Assembly: GCF_006716745.1 (NCBI RefSeq)
Contig: NZ_VFPP01000001.1
Span: forward strand, 6,831,386-6,895,385
DNA: 64,000 nt
Direction of reading: 5' to 3'
DNA from: Saccharothrix saharensis
GTDB taxonomy: Bacteria; Actinomycetota; Actinomycetes; Mycobacteriales; Pseudonocardiaceae
Shown here: positions 45,702 through 54,276 of the stretch, piece by piece
Numbering within the stretch: the stretch's first letter is position 1
Layout: every line of letters begins with the position of its first letter
The notes under the pieces: generated by a model
What the model was told of the DNA's origin: nothing
Databases searched by the model: none
The model's input: only the letters and a program-made list of their open reading frames with translations
Made by a program: the position numbers and the translations under genes

Positions 45702-46994
45702 ATGGCAAGTCACAGAGCGGTGCTCGCGGTGCTCTCCGTGGTGGCGCTGGCCGCCGTCGCGTGCCGCGGCGGCGACGGCGCGGCACCGCAGGAGGGCAAG
45801 GGCGGTATCAAGGTCGACTTCGGCGTGACCAGCGAGCCGTGCCCGGACACCGGTCACAGTGACCGGGGCTGCATCTACCTCGGATCGATCTCGGACCTGA
45901 CCGAAGGGCCGTTCAAGACGCTCGCGGTGCCGATCACGGACTCGCAGAAGGCGTTCTGGAAGCGCGTCAACGACCAGGGCGGCATCGGCGGCTACGACGT
46001 CGACGTCACCACCTACGTCAAGGACAACAAGTACAACCCGCAGATCCACAACCAGGTCTACCAGGAGATGAAGGGCAAGATCCTGGCCCTGGCGCAGACC
46101 CTGGGCTCGCCGACGACCGCGGCGATCCTGCCCGACCTGGAGAGCACGCAGATGGTGAGCGTGCCCGCGTCGTGGACGTCGCTGTGGGGCGTGGAGGAGG
46201 TCGTGCTGGAGTCCGGCGCGAACTACTGCGTCGAGTCGATGAACTCCGTCGACTACGCGGTGGACGAGCTGGGCGCGAAGAGCGTGATGGCCGTGCACCT
46301 GCCCGGTGACTACGGCGACGACGCGGCGGCGGGCGCGAAGATCGCGGCCGAGAAGCGCGGGGTGACGTTCACCAGCGCGGTGACCCAGACCGGCCAGGAC
46401 AACCAGGGCGGCGCGATCGACGCCGTGCTGGCGAACAAGCCGGACGTGGTCATCCTGACCGCCGGGCCGACCGACGCCGCGGTGATCATCGGTCAGACGG
46501 CGGCACGCGGGTTCAAGGGCAAGTTCATCGGCACGTCGCCGACGTGGAACCAGGGCCTGATGCAGAGCCCCGCCGCGCCCGCGATCAAGGCGCTGTACCT
46601 CCAGTCGGCGCCGTGGAAGTCGTGGGCCACGGACAGCCCGGGGCACAAGGCGCTGCGCGAGGCCCTGCCGAGCGTGACGCCGAACGACGGCTACACGGCC
46701 GGCTGGGTGTGGTCGTACCCGTTGAAGGCGGCGCTGCAGAAGGCGGCCGAGAACAAGGACCTCACCCGCGCCGGCGTGCTGGCGGCCGTGCGCCAGTTGC
46801 GGTCGGTGGACTACGAGGGCATGTTGCCCGAGGGCGCGGGCAACTTCGCGGGCAACTCGAACGACGCCGCGTTCCGGCAGACGCTGATCTACAAGCCGGA
46901 CGAGCAGGCGGCGACCGGGGTGGGCCTGGTGGAGGACTTCTTCACCGGGCCGACGGCGAAGGACTTCAAGTTCGAGAAGCCCTGCTACACCTGA
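45702..46994 (+). CDS. Branched-chain amino acid-type ABC transporter substrate-binding lipoprotein
   Basis: This 430-residue type I periplasmic-binding protein has an N-terminal signal (MASHRAVLAVLSVVALAAVAC) with a lipobox ending in Cys21, followed by a mature LivK-like domain: YLGSISDLTEGPFKTLAVPITDSQKAFWKRVND and GGIGGYDVDVTTYVKDN. DVVILTAGPTDAAVII marks the second lobe. ATG 45702 follows GAAAGGG at eight bases; the GTG at 45693 would overlap the ribosome site. It is the last gene of the liv operon, and a strong hairpin follows it. Confidence 0.88.
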   Translation: MASHRAVLAVLSVVALAAVACRGGDGAAPQEGKGGIKVDFGVTSEPCPDTGHSDRGCIYLGSISDLTEGPFKTLAVPITDSQKAFWKRVNDQGGIGGYDVDVTTYVKDNKYNPQIHNQVYQEMKGKILALAQTLGSPTTAAILPDLESTQMVSVPASWTSLWGVEEVVLESGANYCVESMNSVDYAVDELGAKSVMAVHLPGDYGDDAAAGAKIAAEKRGVTFTSAVTQTGQDNQGGAIDAVLANKPDVVILTAGPTDAAVIIGQTAARGFKGKFIGTSPTWNQGLMQSPAAPAIKALYLQSAPWKSWATDSPGHKALREALPSVTPNDGYTAGWVWSYPLKAALQKAAENKDLTRAGVLAAVRQLRSVDYEGMLPEGAGNFAGNSNDAAFRQTLIYKPDEQAATGVGLVEDFFTGPTAKDFKFEKPCYT

Positions 46995-47007
46995 TCGTCG
47001 CGTTCGT

Positions 47008-47039
47008 CGGCACCCCGGTCGTCCGCGGCCGGGGTGCCG
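47008..47039 (+). terminator. Hairpin terminator of the liv operon
   Basis: CGGCACCCCGG (47008-47018) pairs perfectly with CCGGGGTGCCG (47029-47039) around a 10-nt loop, 14 bases after the binding-protein stop. It separates the transporter from the injection-system cluster. Confidence 0.68.
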
Positions 47040-47168
47040 CCGCGTCCGCGTCGGGGTGCTCAGCCGGCCCTCGCCGAGGTGGCGGTTCCGTCCTACCGTG
47101 GGGGACGTCCTGGTCATCCGGGTGCGGGTGGCCGGACAGCCCTTCGCACCCGACCACCGGAGGACGTC

Positions 47169-47993
47169 GTGTCGCACGCCCGGGAACCGGAGACCACCCC
47201 TACCGCGAAGCCCTCCGCGGCCGGCCGCGGACGCCTCGAACCCGACCTCGACCCGGCGACGGCGGTCGCGTCGGGGCAGCCCCGTTCGGCGCCGCCCGGT
47301 GTCGTCCGCTCCGTCGCACTGGCGGTGCAGCGCGCGGCGGGCAACAGAGCCGCCACCGCGCTCGTCGAGGGCGTCGGGCCGACCGTGCAGCGCACGGTGG
47401 GCATCGTCGACCCGCCGGGCTACGAGCAGTCCGGTGTGCTCCGGGGCGAGAAGACGGGGGACTACAAGAACGCCGAGTTCGACTTCACGGCGAAGTTCGA
47501 CCCGGTGCCGGCCGGCACCGCACAGCACCCCCTGGAAGTGCGGCAGGAGATCCGGTGGGACAAGGAGTACGAGGACACCGCCGGGGGTCCGCCGCCGCAC
47601 TTCGGCGACGCCGCGGCGGACGTGTGGCACGAGGACCGCTCCCCCGACACCCCCGCCAACGACGTCGACCCGGCCGTGCCGGGCACGCGGTACGGGCACC
47701 GGGCCGGCAAGTACGCCAACCCGTTCCAGGAACGGGACGACCTCGACAAGTACGTGGAGGCCGGTGACCGGACCTTCTCGGACCGGCTGATCGGCGAGGA
47801 GTACGTGGGGAGCGACTCGCCGAAGGTCGGGCTCGCCTCCCAGGGGCGGTTCGACTTCCGGCTCACGGCGGTGGACACGACAGCGGGCGATCGGGTCCTG
47901 GCCACCAGCGAGACCCTGACCGTCGACTGGAACGACGCCGCCGACGAGCCGTCCAGCGCGCAGGAAGGGGAAACCGACCGCGCCGGTCAGTGA
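47169..47993 (+). CDS. Hypothetical protein opening the injection-system cluster, candidate cargo
   Basis: This 274-residue protein of unknown family has a disordered first 45 residues and then SVALAVQRAAGNRAATALVEG. A close variant of this motif (LLDLQRAVGNAGASTLVEEA) sits near the start of the DUF4157 protein in the same cluster. The rest (about 85-255) is beta-rich, with EFDFTAKFDPVP, EVRQEIRWDKEYE and GRFDFRLTAVDTTAG, and carries no recognised enzymatic motif. The shared LQRxxGN leader suggests association with the contractile particle, perhaps as cargo or a structural accessory. GTG 47169 follows GGAGGACG. Confidence 0.65.
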   Translation: MSHAREPETTPTAKPSAAGRGRLEPDLDPATAVASGQPRSAPPGVVRSVALAVQRAAGNRAATALVEGVGPTVQRTVGIVDPPGYEQSGVLRGEKTGDYKNAEFDFTAKFDPVPAGTAQHPLEVRQEIRWDKEYEDTAGGPPPHFGDAAADVWHEDRSPDTPANDVDPAVPGTRYGHRAGKYANPFQERDDLDKYVEAGDRTFSDRLIGEEYVGSDSPKVGLASQGRFDFRLTAVDTTAGDRVLATSETLTVDWNDAADEPSSAQEGETDRAGQ

Positions 47994-48098
47994 CCGGCCC
48001 GACGCGGGCGCCGCTGCCCACAAGGGCAACGGGCGCTGCCCCAAGGTTCGCCGAGGGGCCGCTGGTCCGCGTGGCCGTGCCGGGTCGACAGTGGGTGC

Positions 48099-48707
48099 GT
48101 GATCCACGAGGTTGACGAGGCGTTGAGGCGGTTGGTCCGGGACGACGCGTTGCGCGGCACGGACGTCGAGGTGGCGTTCGAGGCGCCCACGAAGGACTGG
48201 GCGGCCCGGCGCAACGCGCCCACCGTCGACGTCTACCTCTACGACATCCGCGAGGACCTGCGCCGCCGGCAGCGCGGTCTGCTCAACGACTACCGGAACG
48301 GCCAGGTCACCGCCCGCCGCCTGCCACCGCGCCACATCAAGCTGTCCTACCTGGTCACGGCCTGGACCCAGCGGTCGGAGGACGAGCACCGGCTGCTGTC
48401 GGAGCTGCTGGTCGGGTTCCTGCGGCACGAGTCCGTGCCCGTCGGTCTGCTCACCGGCACGCTGGCCGACCTGGGCCTGCCGGTGCCGATGACGGTCGCG
48501 CTGCCGCCGCCGGAGGACCGGGCGTTCGCCGACGTGTGGACCGCGCTGGGCGGTGAGCTGAAACCGTCGCTGGACGTGGTGGTGTCCGCGCCGGTCGACT
48601 CCGGCCGGGTGTTCGCGGCCGGCCCGCCGGTCGAGGACGGCCTGCGGCTGGCCATGGGCGGCGACTCGGTCGGCCACCGCGTGGCCATGAGCCGCAGGCG
48701 CCCGTGA
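48099..48707 (+). CDS. DUF4255 protein, tube/sheath terminator (cap) of the injection system
   Basis: This 202-residue protein has the DUF4255 (Pvc16 N-terminal-like) features: IHEVDEALRRLVRDDALRGTDVEVAFEAP at the start, APTVDVYLYDIREDLRRRQRG and RHIKLSYLVTAWTQRSEDEHRLLSELL. In contractile injection systems this family caps the tube and sheath at the distal end. The GTG start at 48099 lies 105 bases after the previous gene. It overlaps the ATPase gene by four bases, a pairing conserved in these clusters. Confidence 0.88.
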   Translation: MIHEVDEALRRLVRDDALRGTDVEVAFEAPTKDWAARRNAPTVDVYLYDIREDLRRRQRGLLNDYRNGQVTARRLPPRHIKLSYLVTAWTQRSEDEHRLLSELLVGFLRHESVPVGLLTGTLADLGLPVPMTVALPPPEDRAFADVWTALGGELKPSLDVVVSAPVDSGRVFAAGPPVEDGLRLAMGGDSVGHRVAMSRRRP

Positions 48708-50704
48708 ACACCGGCAGCCTGCCCCACCTGTTCACCCGGCTCGCCGCGCTGGAGCGGCGCATCCGGGCGGCGGTCGCGGCGCGCCGCCGCGCCGACACCA
48801 ACCCGGACGACCCGTTCCGCGGCCTGTACCTGTCCGACGAGGTGATCGACGCCCTGCTGGCCACCCCGCGCGAGCCGTTCGTGCCGTTCCAGGAGTCCGC
48901 GGCGTCGGGCCGGCTCGGCCGGCTCGCCGAGACCGCGGCGCTGTCCGGCCTGGACGTCGAGCTGCTGCTGGTCGCGCTCGCGCCGGACGTGGACAGCCGG
49001 TTCGAGCAGTTCTACGGCTACCTCAACGACGACGTGACGCGCCGCCGCGCCACCGCGGGCCTGGCGCTGCGGTTGTGCGGGCTGCCCGAGGCGTCCGCGG
49101 CGGGCCGGGCGCGGCTCGACCCCGCGTCACCGCTGAGGTCGGCCGGACTGCTCGTGGTGGACGACCGGGAGCGCCCGTTCCTGTCCCGGTCGCTGCGCGT
49201 GCCCGACCGGGTGGTGGGCCACCTGCTGGGCGACGACCTGCCCGACGCCACGCTCGCCGGCGTCGCCCGGGTCGTGGACGAGGTGACCGCCGCGGACGTC
49301 GGCCGGCTGCACCGCGCGCTGCGGGCCCACGTCCACCTCGTCTACCTGCGGGAACGGCCCGGTGGCGGTGCGCGCGAGATGGCCGCCGCCGCGTTGCGGC
49401 ACGCCGGGTTCGCCGTGCTGGAGGTCGACGCGGCCCGGCTGCGCGCCGAACCGGACCGGCAGGCGGCGACCGCCGCCGTGCTGCGCGAGGCCGTGCTGCG
49501 GCACGCCGGGGTGGTGCTCGGCCCGGTCGAGGACGAGCCGCCGCTGGCCGCGTTGACGCACCCCGCGATCCCGCTGGTGGTGTTCGGCCCGAACGTGTGG
49601 GACCCGCGCTGGAGCGCCGACCCGCCGCTGCCGCAGGACGCCTCGCCGCTGCCCGCCGCCGACCGCGCCGAACTGTGGCGGGCCAGGCTGGACGGCGGTC
49701 TCGCGCCCGGCGTCGACCCGGCCGCCGCCACCGCGCACTTCGTCCTCGGACCCGGTCAGATCACCCGCGCCGCCCGGGCCGCTTCGGTGTCCGCGCTGGT
49801 CGACGGCGGTGTCGTGACCACCGAGCACCTGCGGGCGGGCGCGCGCAGCCAGAACGCGGCCGGCCTGCACCGGCTCGCCCGCCGGATCGAGCCCGCCGTC
49901 GGCTGGGACGACCTCGTGCTGCCGTCCGGCGTGGTGGGCCTGCTGCGCGAGCTGGCCGCCCGCGCCCGCCACCGCGACCGGGTGATCGACGAGTGGCGGA
50001 TGCGGCCGGGCGGTGGCCGGGGGCGCGGCGTCACCGGGCTGTTCGCGGGCGACTCGGGCACCGGCAAGACGATGTCCGCCGAGGTCATCGCCGCGTCGCT
50101 GGGCCTGGACCTCTACACGGTGAACCTGGCGACCGTGGTGGACAAGTACGTCGGCGAGACGGAGAAGAACCTGGAGCGGATCTTCACCGAGGCGGCGGGC
50201 GTGAACGGCGTGCTGCTGTTCGACGAGGCCGACGCGATCTTCGGCAAGCGGTCCGAGGTGCGTGACGCGCACGACCGCTACGCCAACATCGAGAGCGCGT
50301 ACCTGTTGCAGCGCATGGAGACCTTCGACGGGATCGCGGTGCTGGCCACGAACCTGCGCGCGAACCTGGACGAGGCGTTCACCCGCCGGTTGGACGTGGT
50401 GGTCGACTTCCCGCTGCCCGACGAGCCGCTGCGCCGCCTGCTGTGGGACCGCTGCCTGGGCGTGACCGCGCCGCGCGCCGAGGTGGACCTGGACTTCCTG
50501 GCCTCGGCGTTCGAGCTGGCCGGCGGCCACATCCGGTCGGCCGCGGTGACCGCCGCCTACCTGGCGGCCGAGGCGGGCGGCCCGGTGGGGATGGCGGAGG
50601 TGGTCGGCGCGGTGGCGCGCGAGTACCGGAAGCTGGGCCGGCTGGTGGGCGAGCGCGAGTTCGGCCGGTACCTGGGGCTGGCGGTGGCGGACGCGGGCCG
50701 GTGA
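48704..50704 (+). CDS. AAA+ ATPase of the contractile injection system (Pvc15-like)
   Basis: This 666-residue protein has a large helical N-terminal half (about 1-410) and a C-terminal AAA+ domain. Walker A is AGDSGTGKTMSAE with K455, Walker B is GVLLFDEADAIFGKRSEV with D507-E508, and the sensor 1 motif is ATNLRANLDEAFTRRLDVVVDFPLPD with the arginine finger region. A C-terminal lid follows. In eCIS/CIS clusters this ATPase is conserved and thought to aid assembly or disassembly, not contraction itself. The GTG start overlaps the DUF4255 gene. Confidence 0.9.
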   Translation: MNTGSLPHLFTRLAALERRIRAAVAARRRADTNPDDPFRGLYLSDEVIDALLATPREPFVPFQESAASGRLGRLAETAALSGLDVELLLVALAPDVDSRFEQFYGYLNDDVTRRRATAGLALRLCGLPEASAAGRARLDPASPLRSAGLLVVDDRERPFLSRSLRVPDRVVGHLLGDDLPDATLAGVARVVDEVTAADVGRLHRALRAHVHLVYLRERPGGGAREMAAAALRHAGFAVLEVDAARLRAEPDRQAATAAVLREAVLRHAGVVLGPVEDEPPLAALTHPAIPLVVFGPNVWDPRWSADPPLPQDASPLPAADRAELWRARLDGGLAPGVDPAAATAHFVLGPGQITRAARAASVSALVDGGVVTTEHLRAGARSQNAAGLHRLARRIEPAVGWDDLVLPSGVVGLLRELAARARHRDRVIDEWRMRPGGGRGRGVTGLFAGDSGTGKTMSAEVIAASLGLDLYTVNLATVVDKYVGETEKNLERIFTEAAGVNGVLLFDEADAIFGKRSEVRDAHDRYANIESAYLLQRMETFDGIAVLATNLRANLDEAFTRRLDVVVDFPLPDEPLRRLLWDRCLGVTAPRAEVDLDFLASAFELAGGHIRSAAVTAAYLAAEAGGPVGMAEVVGAVAREYRKLGRLVGEREFGRYLGLAVADAGR

Positions 50705-50710
50705 GCCGCC

Positions 50711-50726
50711 CTTTCGGGCAGCCACC
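50711..50726 (+). promoter_or_regulatory. Motif CTTTCGGGCAGCCACC upstream of the DUF4157 gene
   Basis: A nearly identical motif (CTTTGGGCAGCCAACC at 51565-51580) precedes the sheath gene. Both lie 75-100 bases before an ATG. A shared regulatory site is possible; the binding factor is unknown. Confidence 0.3.
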
Positions 50727-50801
50727 ACCGCCCCGCCGGTCCTGGTTCACGGGCGTGCCGCGATTGCACGATGGACGCGGACTCCGTTCTAGGGGGCGAC
50801 C

Positions 50802-51485
50802 ATGCGCGAGCACGACCACGACCACGGCGGCGGCTTCCGGCCCAGGGGCGACCGCGTCGGGCAGGCCGACCACGACCTGGTGGGCCGGGCGGCCGCGGCC
50901 GGACGGCCGGACGTCCTCGGCGCGGCCGGGCTGCTCGACCTGCAACGGGCGGTCGGCAACGCGGGCGCGAGCACGCTCGTGGAGGAGGCGGGCGAGTCAC
51001 CGGTGCACGACGTGGTGCGCTCCGGCGGCACACCGCTGGACGCGGGCGTGCGCGAGGACATGGAGTCCCGGTTCGGGCAGGACTTCGGCGACGTGCGCGT
51101 GCACACCGGCGGCGCGGCGCACGAGTCGGCGAAGTCGGTCAACGCGCAGGCGTACACGGTCGGTTCGAACATCGTGTTCCAGAACGACCGGTACGACCCG
51201 TCGTCCGACTCGGGCAGGCACATGCTGGCGCACGAGCTGACGCACGTCGTGCAGCAGCGCAACGGACCCGTGGACGGCACCGACGCGGGCGGCGGCGTGA
51301 AGGTCAGCGACCCGTCCGACCGGTTCGAGCGGGAGGCGAGCACCAACGCCGACCGGGTCATGGCGACACCCGCGCCCGCCGTGCAACGGGAAGAGGTGCC
51401 GGCCGGGGACGAGGTCGTGGACGAGCCGACGGCGCAGACCTACCTCGAGCCGACCGCGCAGCGGGACGAGGACGAGGCGGTCTGA
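50802..51485 (+). CDS. DUF4157 metalloprotease-like protein of the injection system
   Basis: This 227-residue protein has a His-rich start (MREHDHDHGGG), the LLDLQRAVGNAG leader motif near residue 45, and a DUF4157 domain (about 70-150): GTPLDAGVREDMESRFGQDFGDVRVHTG and the zinc motif HELTH (H144, E145, H148). The tail is acidic. DUF4157 is frequent in eCIS-associated proteins, often fused to toxins; here no toxin domain follows, so it may process another particle protein or cargo. ATG 50802 follows GGGGGCGACC. Confidence 0.85.
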   Translation: MREHDHDHGGGFRPRGDRVGQADHDLVGRAAAAGRPDVLGAAGLLDLQRAVGNAGASTLVEEAGESPVHDVVRSGGTPLDAGVREDMESRFGQDFGDVRVHTGGAAHESAKSVNAQAYTVGSNIVFQNDRYDPSSDSGRHMLAHELTHVVQQRNGPVDGTDAGGGVKVSDPSDRFEREASTNADRVMATPAPAVQREEVPAGDEVVDEPTAQTYLEPTAQRDEDEAV

Positions 51486-51499
51486 CCGACACCGCCGCC

Positions 51500-51540
51500 G
51501 AACCCCGCCGTGCCTCCCGCGCGGCGGGGTTCTCGTTTTC
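51500..51540 (+). terminator. Hairpin terminator before the sheath gene
   Basis: GAACCCCGCCG (51500-51510) pairs perfectly with CGGCGGGGTTC (51522-51532) around an 11-nt loop and is followed by TCGTTTTC. It ends the DUF4157 transcript and separates it from the sheath transcript. Confidence 0.68.
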
Positions 51541-51676
51541 CGGCAACGGATCCCGCGGCTGCACCTTTGGGCAGCCAACCGCGTACCCGGGCACAGCCCC
51601 GCGGTCGTTTCGTCCGGCGGCGCCGCACAGCAGCATCGACGGCACAGCTGGTTCCGCACGACTTGGGAGGCAACCG

Positions 51677-53200
51677 ATGCCCACCTATCTCTCCCCGGGG
51701 GTGTACGTCGAGGAGGTGGAGGCTGGTGCGCGGCCCATCGAGGGCGTGGGCACCGCCGTCGCCGCCTTCGTCGGCTTCGCGGCCCGGGGCCCGTTCAACA
51801 CGCCGACGCTGGTGTCGAACTGGGCGCAGTACACGCAGGTCTTCGGCGACTTCGTGCCCGACTGCCACCTGGCCCAGTCCGTGTACGGGTACTTCCTCAA
51901 CGGTGGCACGAACTGCTACGTCGTCCGCATCGGCGGCGAGCGCGCCAAGGGCAACGGGCACCTGCCCGCGGGCGGCGCGCAGGCCTCGCTCGGCGGCTAC
52001 CGGGTCACCGCGCGCGAGCTCGGCGCGGGCGAGATCACCGTGGAGGTCGCCGACCCCGCGGGCGAGAACCAACCGGACGACCGGTTCGCGCTGCTGGTCA
52101 AGCAGGACGGCAAGGTGGTCGAGACGCACCAGGTGAGCACCAAGCGCACCAAGGACAACGTCGTCACCGTCGTGCAGGAGAAGTCCAAGCTCATCACCGT
52201 CGAGGAGACGTCGCCCAACGCGGTGGCCAAACCCGACAAGGGCAGCGTCACCCTCGCGGAACCGGCCGGATCCGCGCCCGTGCCGCGCAAGATCGCGGCC
52301 GACGACTACGTGGGCGACGTGTCCGACCGGACCGGGTTCGGCGGCCTGGAGGCGATCGACGAGATCACCATGGTCGCGGTGCCGGACCTGATGAGCAGCT
52401 ACCAGCGCGGCGCGATCTCGTTGGAGTCGGTGAAGGCCGTGCAGCTGGCGATGATCGCCCACTGCGAGCTGATGGGTGACCGGATCGCCGTGCTCGACAC
52501 CCCGCCCGACCTGAACCCGCAGCAGGTCAAGGACTGGCGGCTCAACGGCGCGGGCTACGACTCGAAGTACGCGGCGCTGTACTACCCGTGGATCAAGATC
52601 TTCGACCCGGCGACCGACGACCACTCGTTCATCCCGCCGAGCGGGCACATGGCCGGCGTGTGGGCGCGCACCGACGCCACGCGCGGCGTGCACAAGGCGC
52701 CGGCGAACGAGGTCGTGCGCGGCGCGGTGGCGTTGCAGACGCAGCTGACGAAGGCGGAGCAGGAGCTGCTGAACCCGATCGGCGTCAACTGCGTGCGGGC
52801 GTTCCCCGGTCGCGGCATCCGGGTGTGGGGCGCGCGCACGCTGTCGTCCGACGCGGCGTGGCGCTACCTGAACGTGCGGCGGCTGTTCAACTACCTGGAG
52901 GAGTCCATCCTCGACGGCACCCAGTGGGTCGTGTTCGAGCCGAACGACGACGCGCTGTGGGCCAGGATCCGGCGCACCATCAGCGCTTTCCTGGTCACCG
53001 AGTGGCGCAAGGGCGCGTTGTTCGGGCTGACGCCCGACGAGGCGTTCTACGTCAAGTGCGACCGCGAGACGAACCCGGCCGAGAGCATCGACCTCGGCCA
53101 GGTGATCTGCGAGGTCGGCATCGCGCCGGTCAAGCCCGCGGAGTTCGTGGTGTTCCGGCTGGCGCAGATCTCCGGCGGCACCAGCCTCGTCAACGAGTAG
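51677..53200 (+). CDS. Contractile tail sheath protein
   Basis: This 507-residue protein is the contractile sheath subunit. The N-terminus YLSPGVYVEEVEAGARPIEGVGTAVAAFVGFA is the family signature. The C-terminal core, with GIRVWGARTLSSDAAWRYLNVRRLFNYLEESI and RRTISAFLVTEWRKGALFGLTPDEAF, supplies the handshake strands. An inserted domain (about 105-215) with Lys-rich strands is probably the exposed surface. ATG 51677 follows GGGAGG. Only one sheath gene is seen in the window, whereas Photorhabdus PVCs have three. Confidence 0.95.
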   Translation: MPTYLSPGVYVEEVEAGARPIEGVGTAVAAFVGFAARGPFNTPTLVSNWAQYTQVFGDFVPDCHLAQSVYGYFLNGGTNCYVVRIGGERAKGNGHLPAGGAQASLGGYRVTARELGAGEITVEVADPAGENQPDDRFALLVKQDGKVVETHQVSTKRTKDNVVTVVQEKSKLITVEETSPNAVAKPDKGSVTLAEPAGSAPVPRKIAADDYVGDVSDRTGFGGLEAIDEITMVAVPDLMSSYQRGAISLESVKAVQLAMIAHCELMGDRIAVLDTPPDLNPQQVKDWRLNGAGYDSKYAALYYPWIKIFDPATDDHSFIPPSGHMAGVWARTDATRGVHKAPANEVVRGAVALQTQLTKAEQELLNPIGVNCVRAFPGRGIRVWGARTLSSDAAWRYLNVRRLFNYLEESILDGTQWVVFEPNDDALWARIRRTISAFLVTEWRKGALFGLTPDEAFYVKCDRETNPAESIDLGQVICEVGIAPVKPAEFVVFRLAQISGGTSLVNE

Positions 53201-53229
53201 CCGAGTCCTAGGTCAAAGGCGGTTTGGTC

Positions 53230-53673
53230 ATGGCTCTTCCCGAACTCGACACCTCGGTGGGCCACTCGTTCGGCCTGGAGGTCGACGGTGTCGCGATCAA
53301 GCAGATCTCGGAGGTGTCCGGGCTGAAGATGGAGCAGGACGTCATCGAGCTGAAGACGAACACGGCGGACGGCAAGTACGTCATCAAGAAGCTGCCCGGC
53401 AAGCCCAAGGCGGGCGAGGTCACCCTCACCCGCGGGCTCACCGACGACCAGAGCTTCGAGAAGTGGGTGAAGGACGCGCACTTCGGCCGGATGGGCAACG
53501 CGCGCAAGGGCGGGGCGATCATCGTCTACGACTACGAGGGGCAGCCCATCAAGAGGTACAAGCTGACCAACGCCTGGCCGAAGTCGTTGGAGATCGGCAC
53601 GTTGAAGGCGGGCGACACCAGCGTGCTCACCGAGAAGCTGGTCGTGACGTACGAGATGATGGAAGTCGAGTGA
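53230..53673 (+). CDS. Inner tube protein (gp19-like), main tube subunit
   Basis: This 147-residue protein belongs to the T4 gp19-like tube family: VGHSFGLEVDGVAIKQISEVSGLKMEQDVIEL, followed by GEVTLTRGLTDDQSFEKWVKDA and a C-terminal SLEIGTLKAGDTSVLTEKLVVTYEMMEVE. It is encoded 29 bases after the sheath, the standard sheath-tube order. It should polymerise inside the sheath as a hollow needle. ATG 53230 is used; a TTG at 53224 would add two residues. Confidence 0.93.
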   Translation: MALPELDTSVGHSFGLEVDGVAIKQISEVSGLKMEQDVIELKTNTADGKYVIKKLPGKPKAGEVTLTRGLTDDQSFEKWVKDAHFGRMGNARKGGAIIVYDYEGQPIKRYKLTNAWPKSLEIGTLKAGDTSVLTEKLVVTYEMMEVE

Positions 53674-53677
53674 CGCC

Positions 53678-54121
53678 ATGCGCAGGGTGATGGCGGCGGT
53701 GGCAGCCGAGGCGCCGGTGTCCTCGGGTTCGGGGTCGGGCCCGGTATCGCCGATGCGCACGGAGTTCGCCTTCGAGCTGCCGCGCGGGTACGTCGACGAC
53801 AACGGCGAGGTGCACCGCTCCGGCGTGATGCGCCTGGCGACCGCGCGGGACGAGCTGGTGCCGTTGCGGGACGACCGGGTGCGGGAGAACTCGGCGTACC
53901 TGACCGTGGTGCTGCTCGCCCGGGTGATCGTGCGGATCGGGTCGGTGACCGACGTGCACGTCGGGGTGGTCGAGAACCTGTTCGCGTCGGACCTCGCGTT
54001 CCTGCAGGACATGTACCGGCGGGTGAACAGCGAGGGGCACACGCGCGCGGCGGTCGCGTGCCCGTCGTGCGGGAGCGGGTTCGAGGTCGACGTGGCCGGT
54101 GGCCGCCTGGGGGAATCGTGA
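53678..54121 (+). CDS. Putative tail assembly protein with C-terminal CxxC
   Basis: This 147-residue protein begins with a low-complexity Ala/Ser/Gly segment. It continues with MRTEFAFELPRGYVDDNGEVHRSGVMRLATARDEL and NSAYLTVVLLARVIVRIG, then NLFASDLAFLQDMYRRVN. This pattern is seen in phage tail assembly/chaperone proteins that follow tube genes. The C-terminus ACPSCGSGFEVDV has one CxxC pair. ATG 53678 is the first start; MRTEFAF at 53753 is possible. It overlaps the DUF6760 gene by four bases. Confidence 0.72.
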   Translation: MRRVMAAVAAEAPVSSGSGSGPVSPMRTEFAFELPRGYVDDNGEVHRSGVMRLATARDELVPLRDDRVRENSAYLTVVLLARVIVRIGSVTDVHVGVVENLFASDLAFLQDMYRRVNSEGHTRAAVACPSCGSGFEVDVAGGRLGES

Positions 54122-54276
54122 CGTACGGGACCGACCGGCTGCACGAGGAGGTCGCGTACGTGGCGTACCACTTCCACTGGTCGTGGGACTCGATCCTGGA
54201 CCTGGAGCACGCGGACCGGTTGCGGTACGTGGCGGAGATCGGGCGGATCAACACTCGGATCAGCCAGGGGCGGTGA
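54118..54276 (+). CDS. DUF6760 small injection-system protein
   Basis: This 52-residue protein is TYGTDRLHEEVAYVAYHFHW-DSILDLEHADRLRYVAEIGRIN in layout, matching the tiny DUF6760 (Pvc6-sized) proteins found after tube genes in eCIS clusters. It is compact, helical, and may bridge tube and baseplate or act as an assembly factor; the role is not established. GTG 54118 overlaps the upstream stop, and its own stop overlaps the next start. Confidence 0.8.
   Translation: MTYGTDRLHEEVAYVAYHFHWSWDSILDLEHADRLRYVAEIGRINTRISQGR

Noticed and set aside
45555..48677. 1040-residue minus-strand open frame across the livK-CIS boundary
   Set aside because: Spans two well-supported plus-strand operons and has no recognisable domain.
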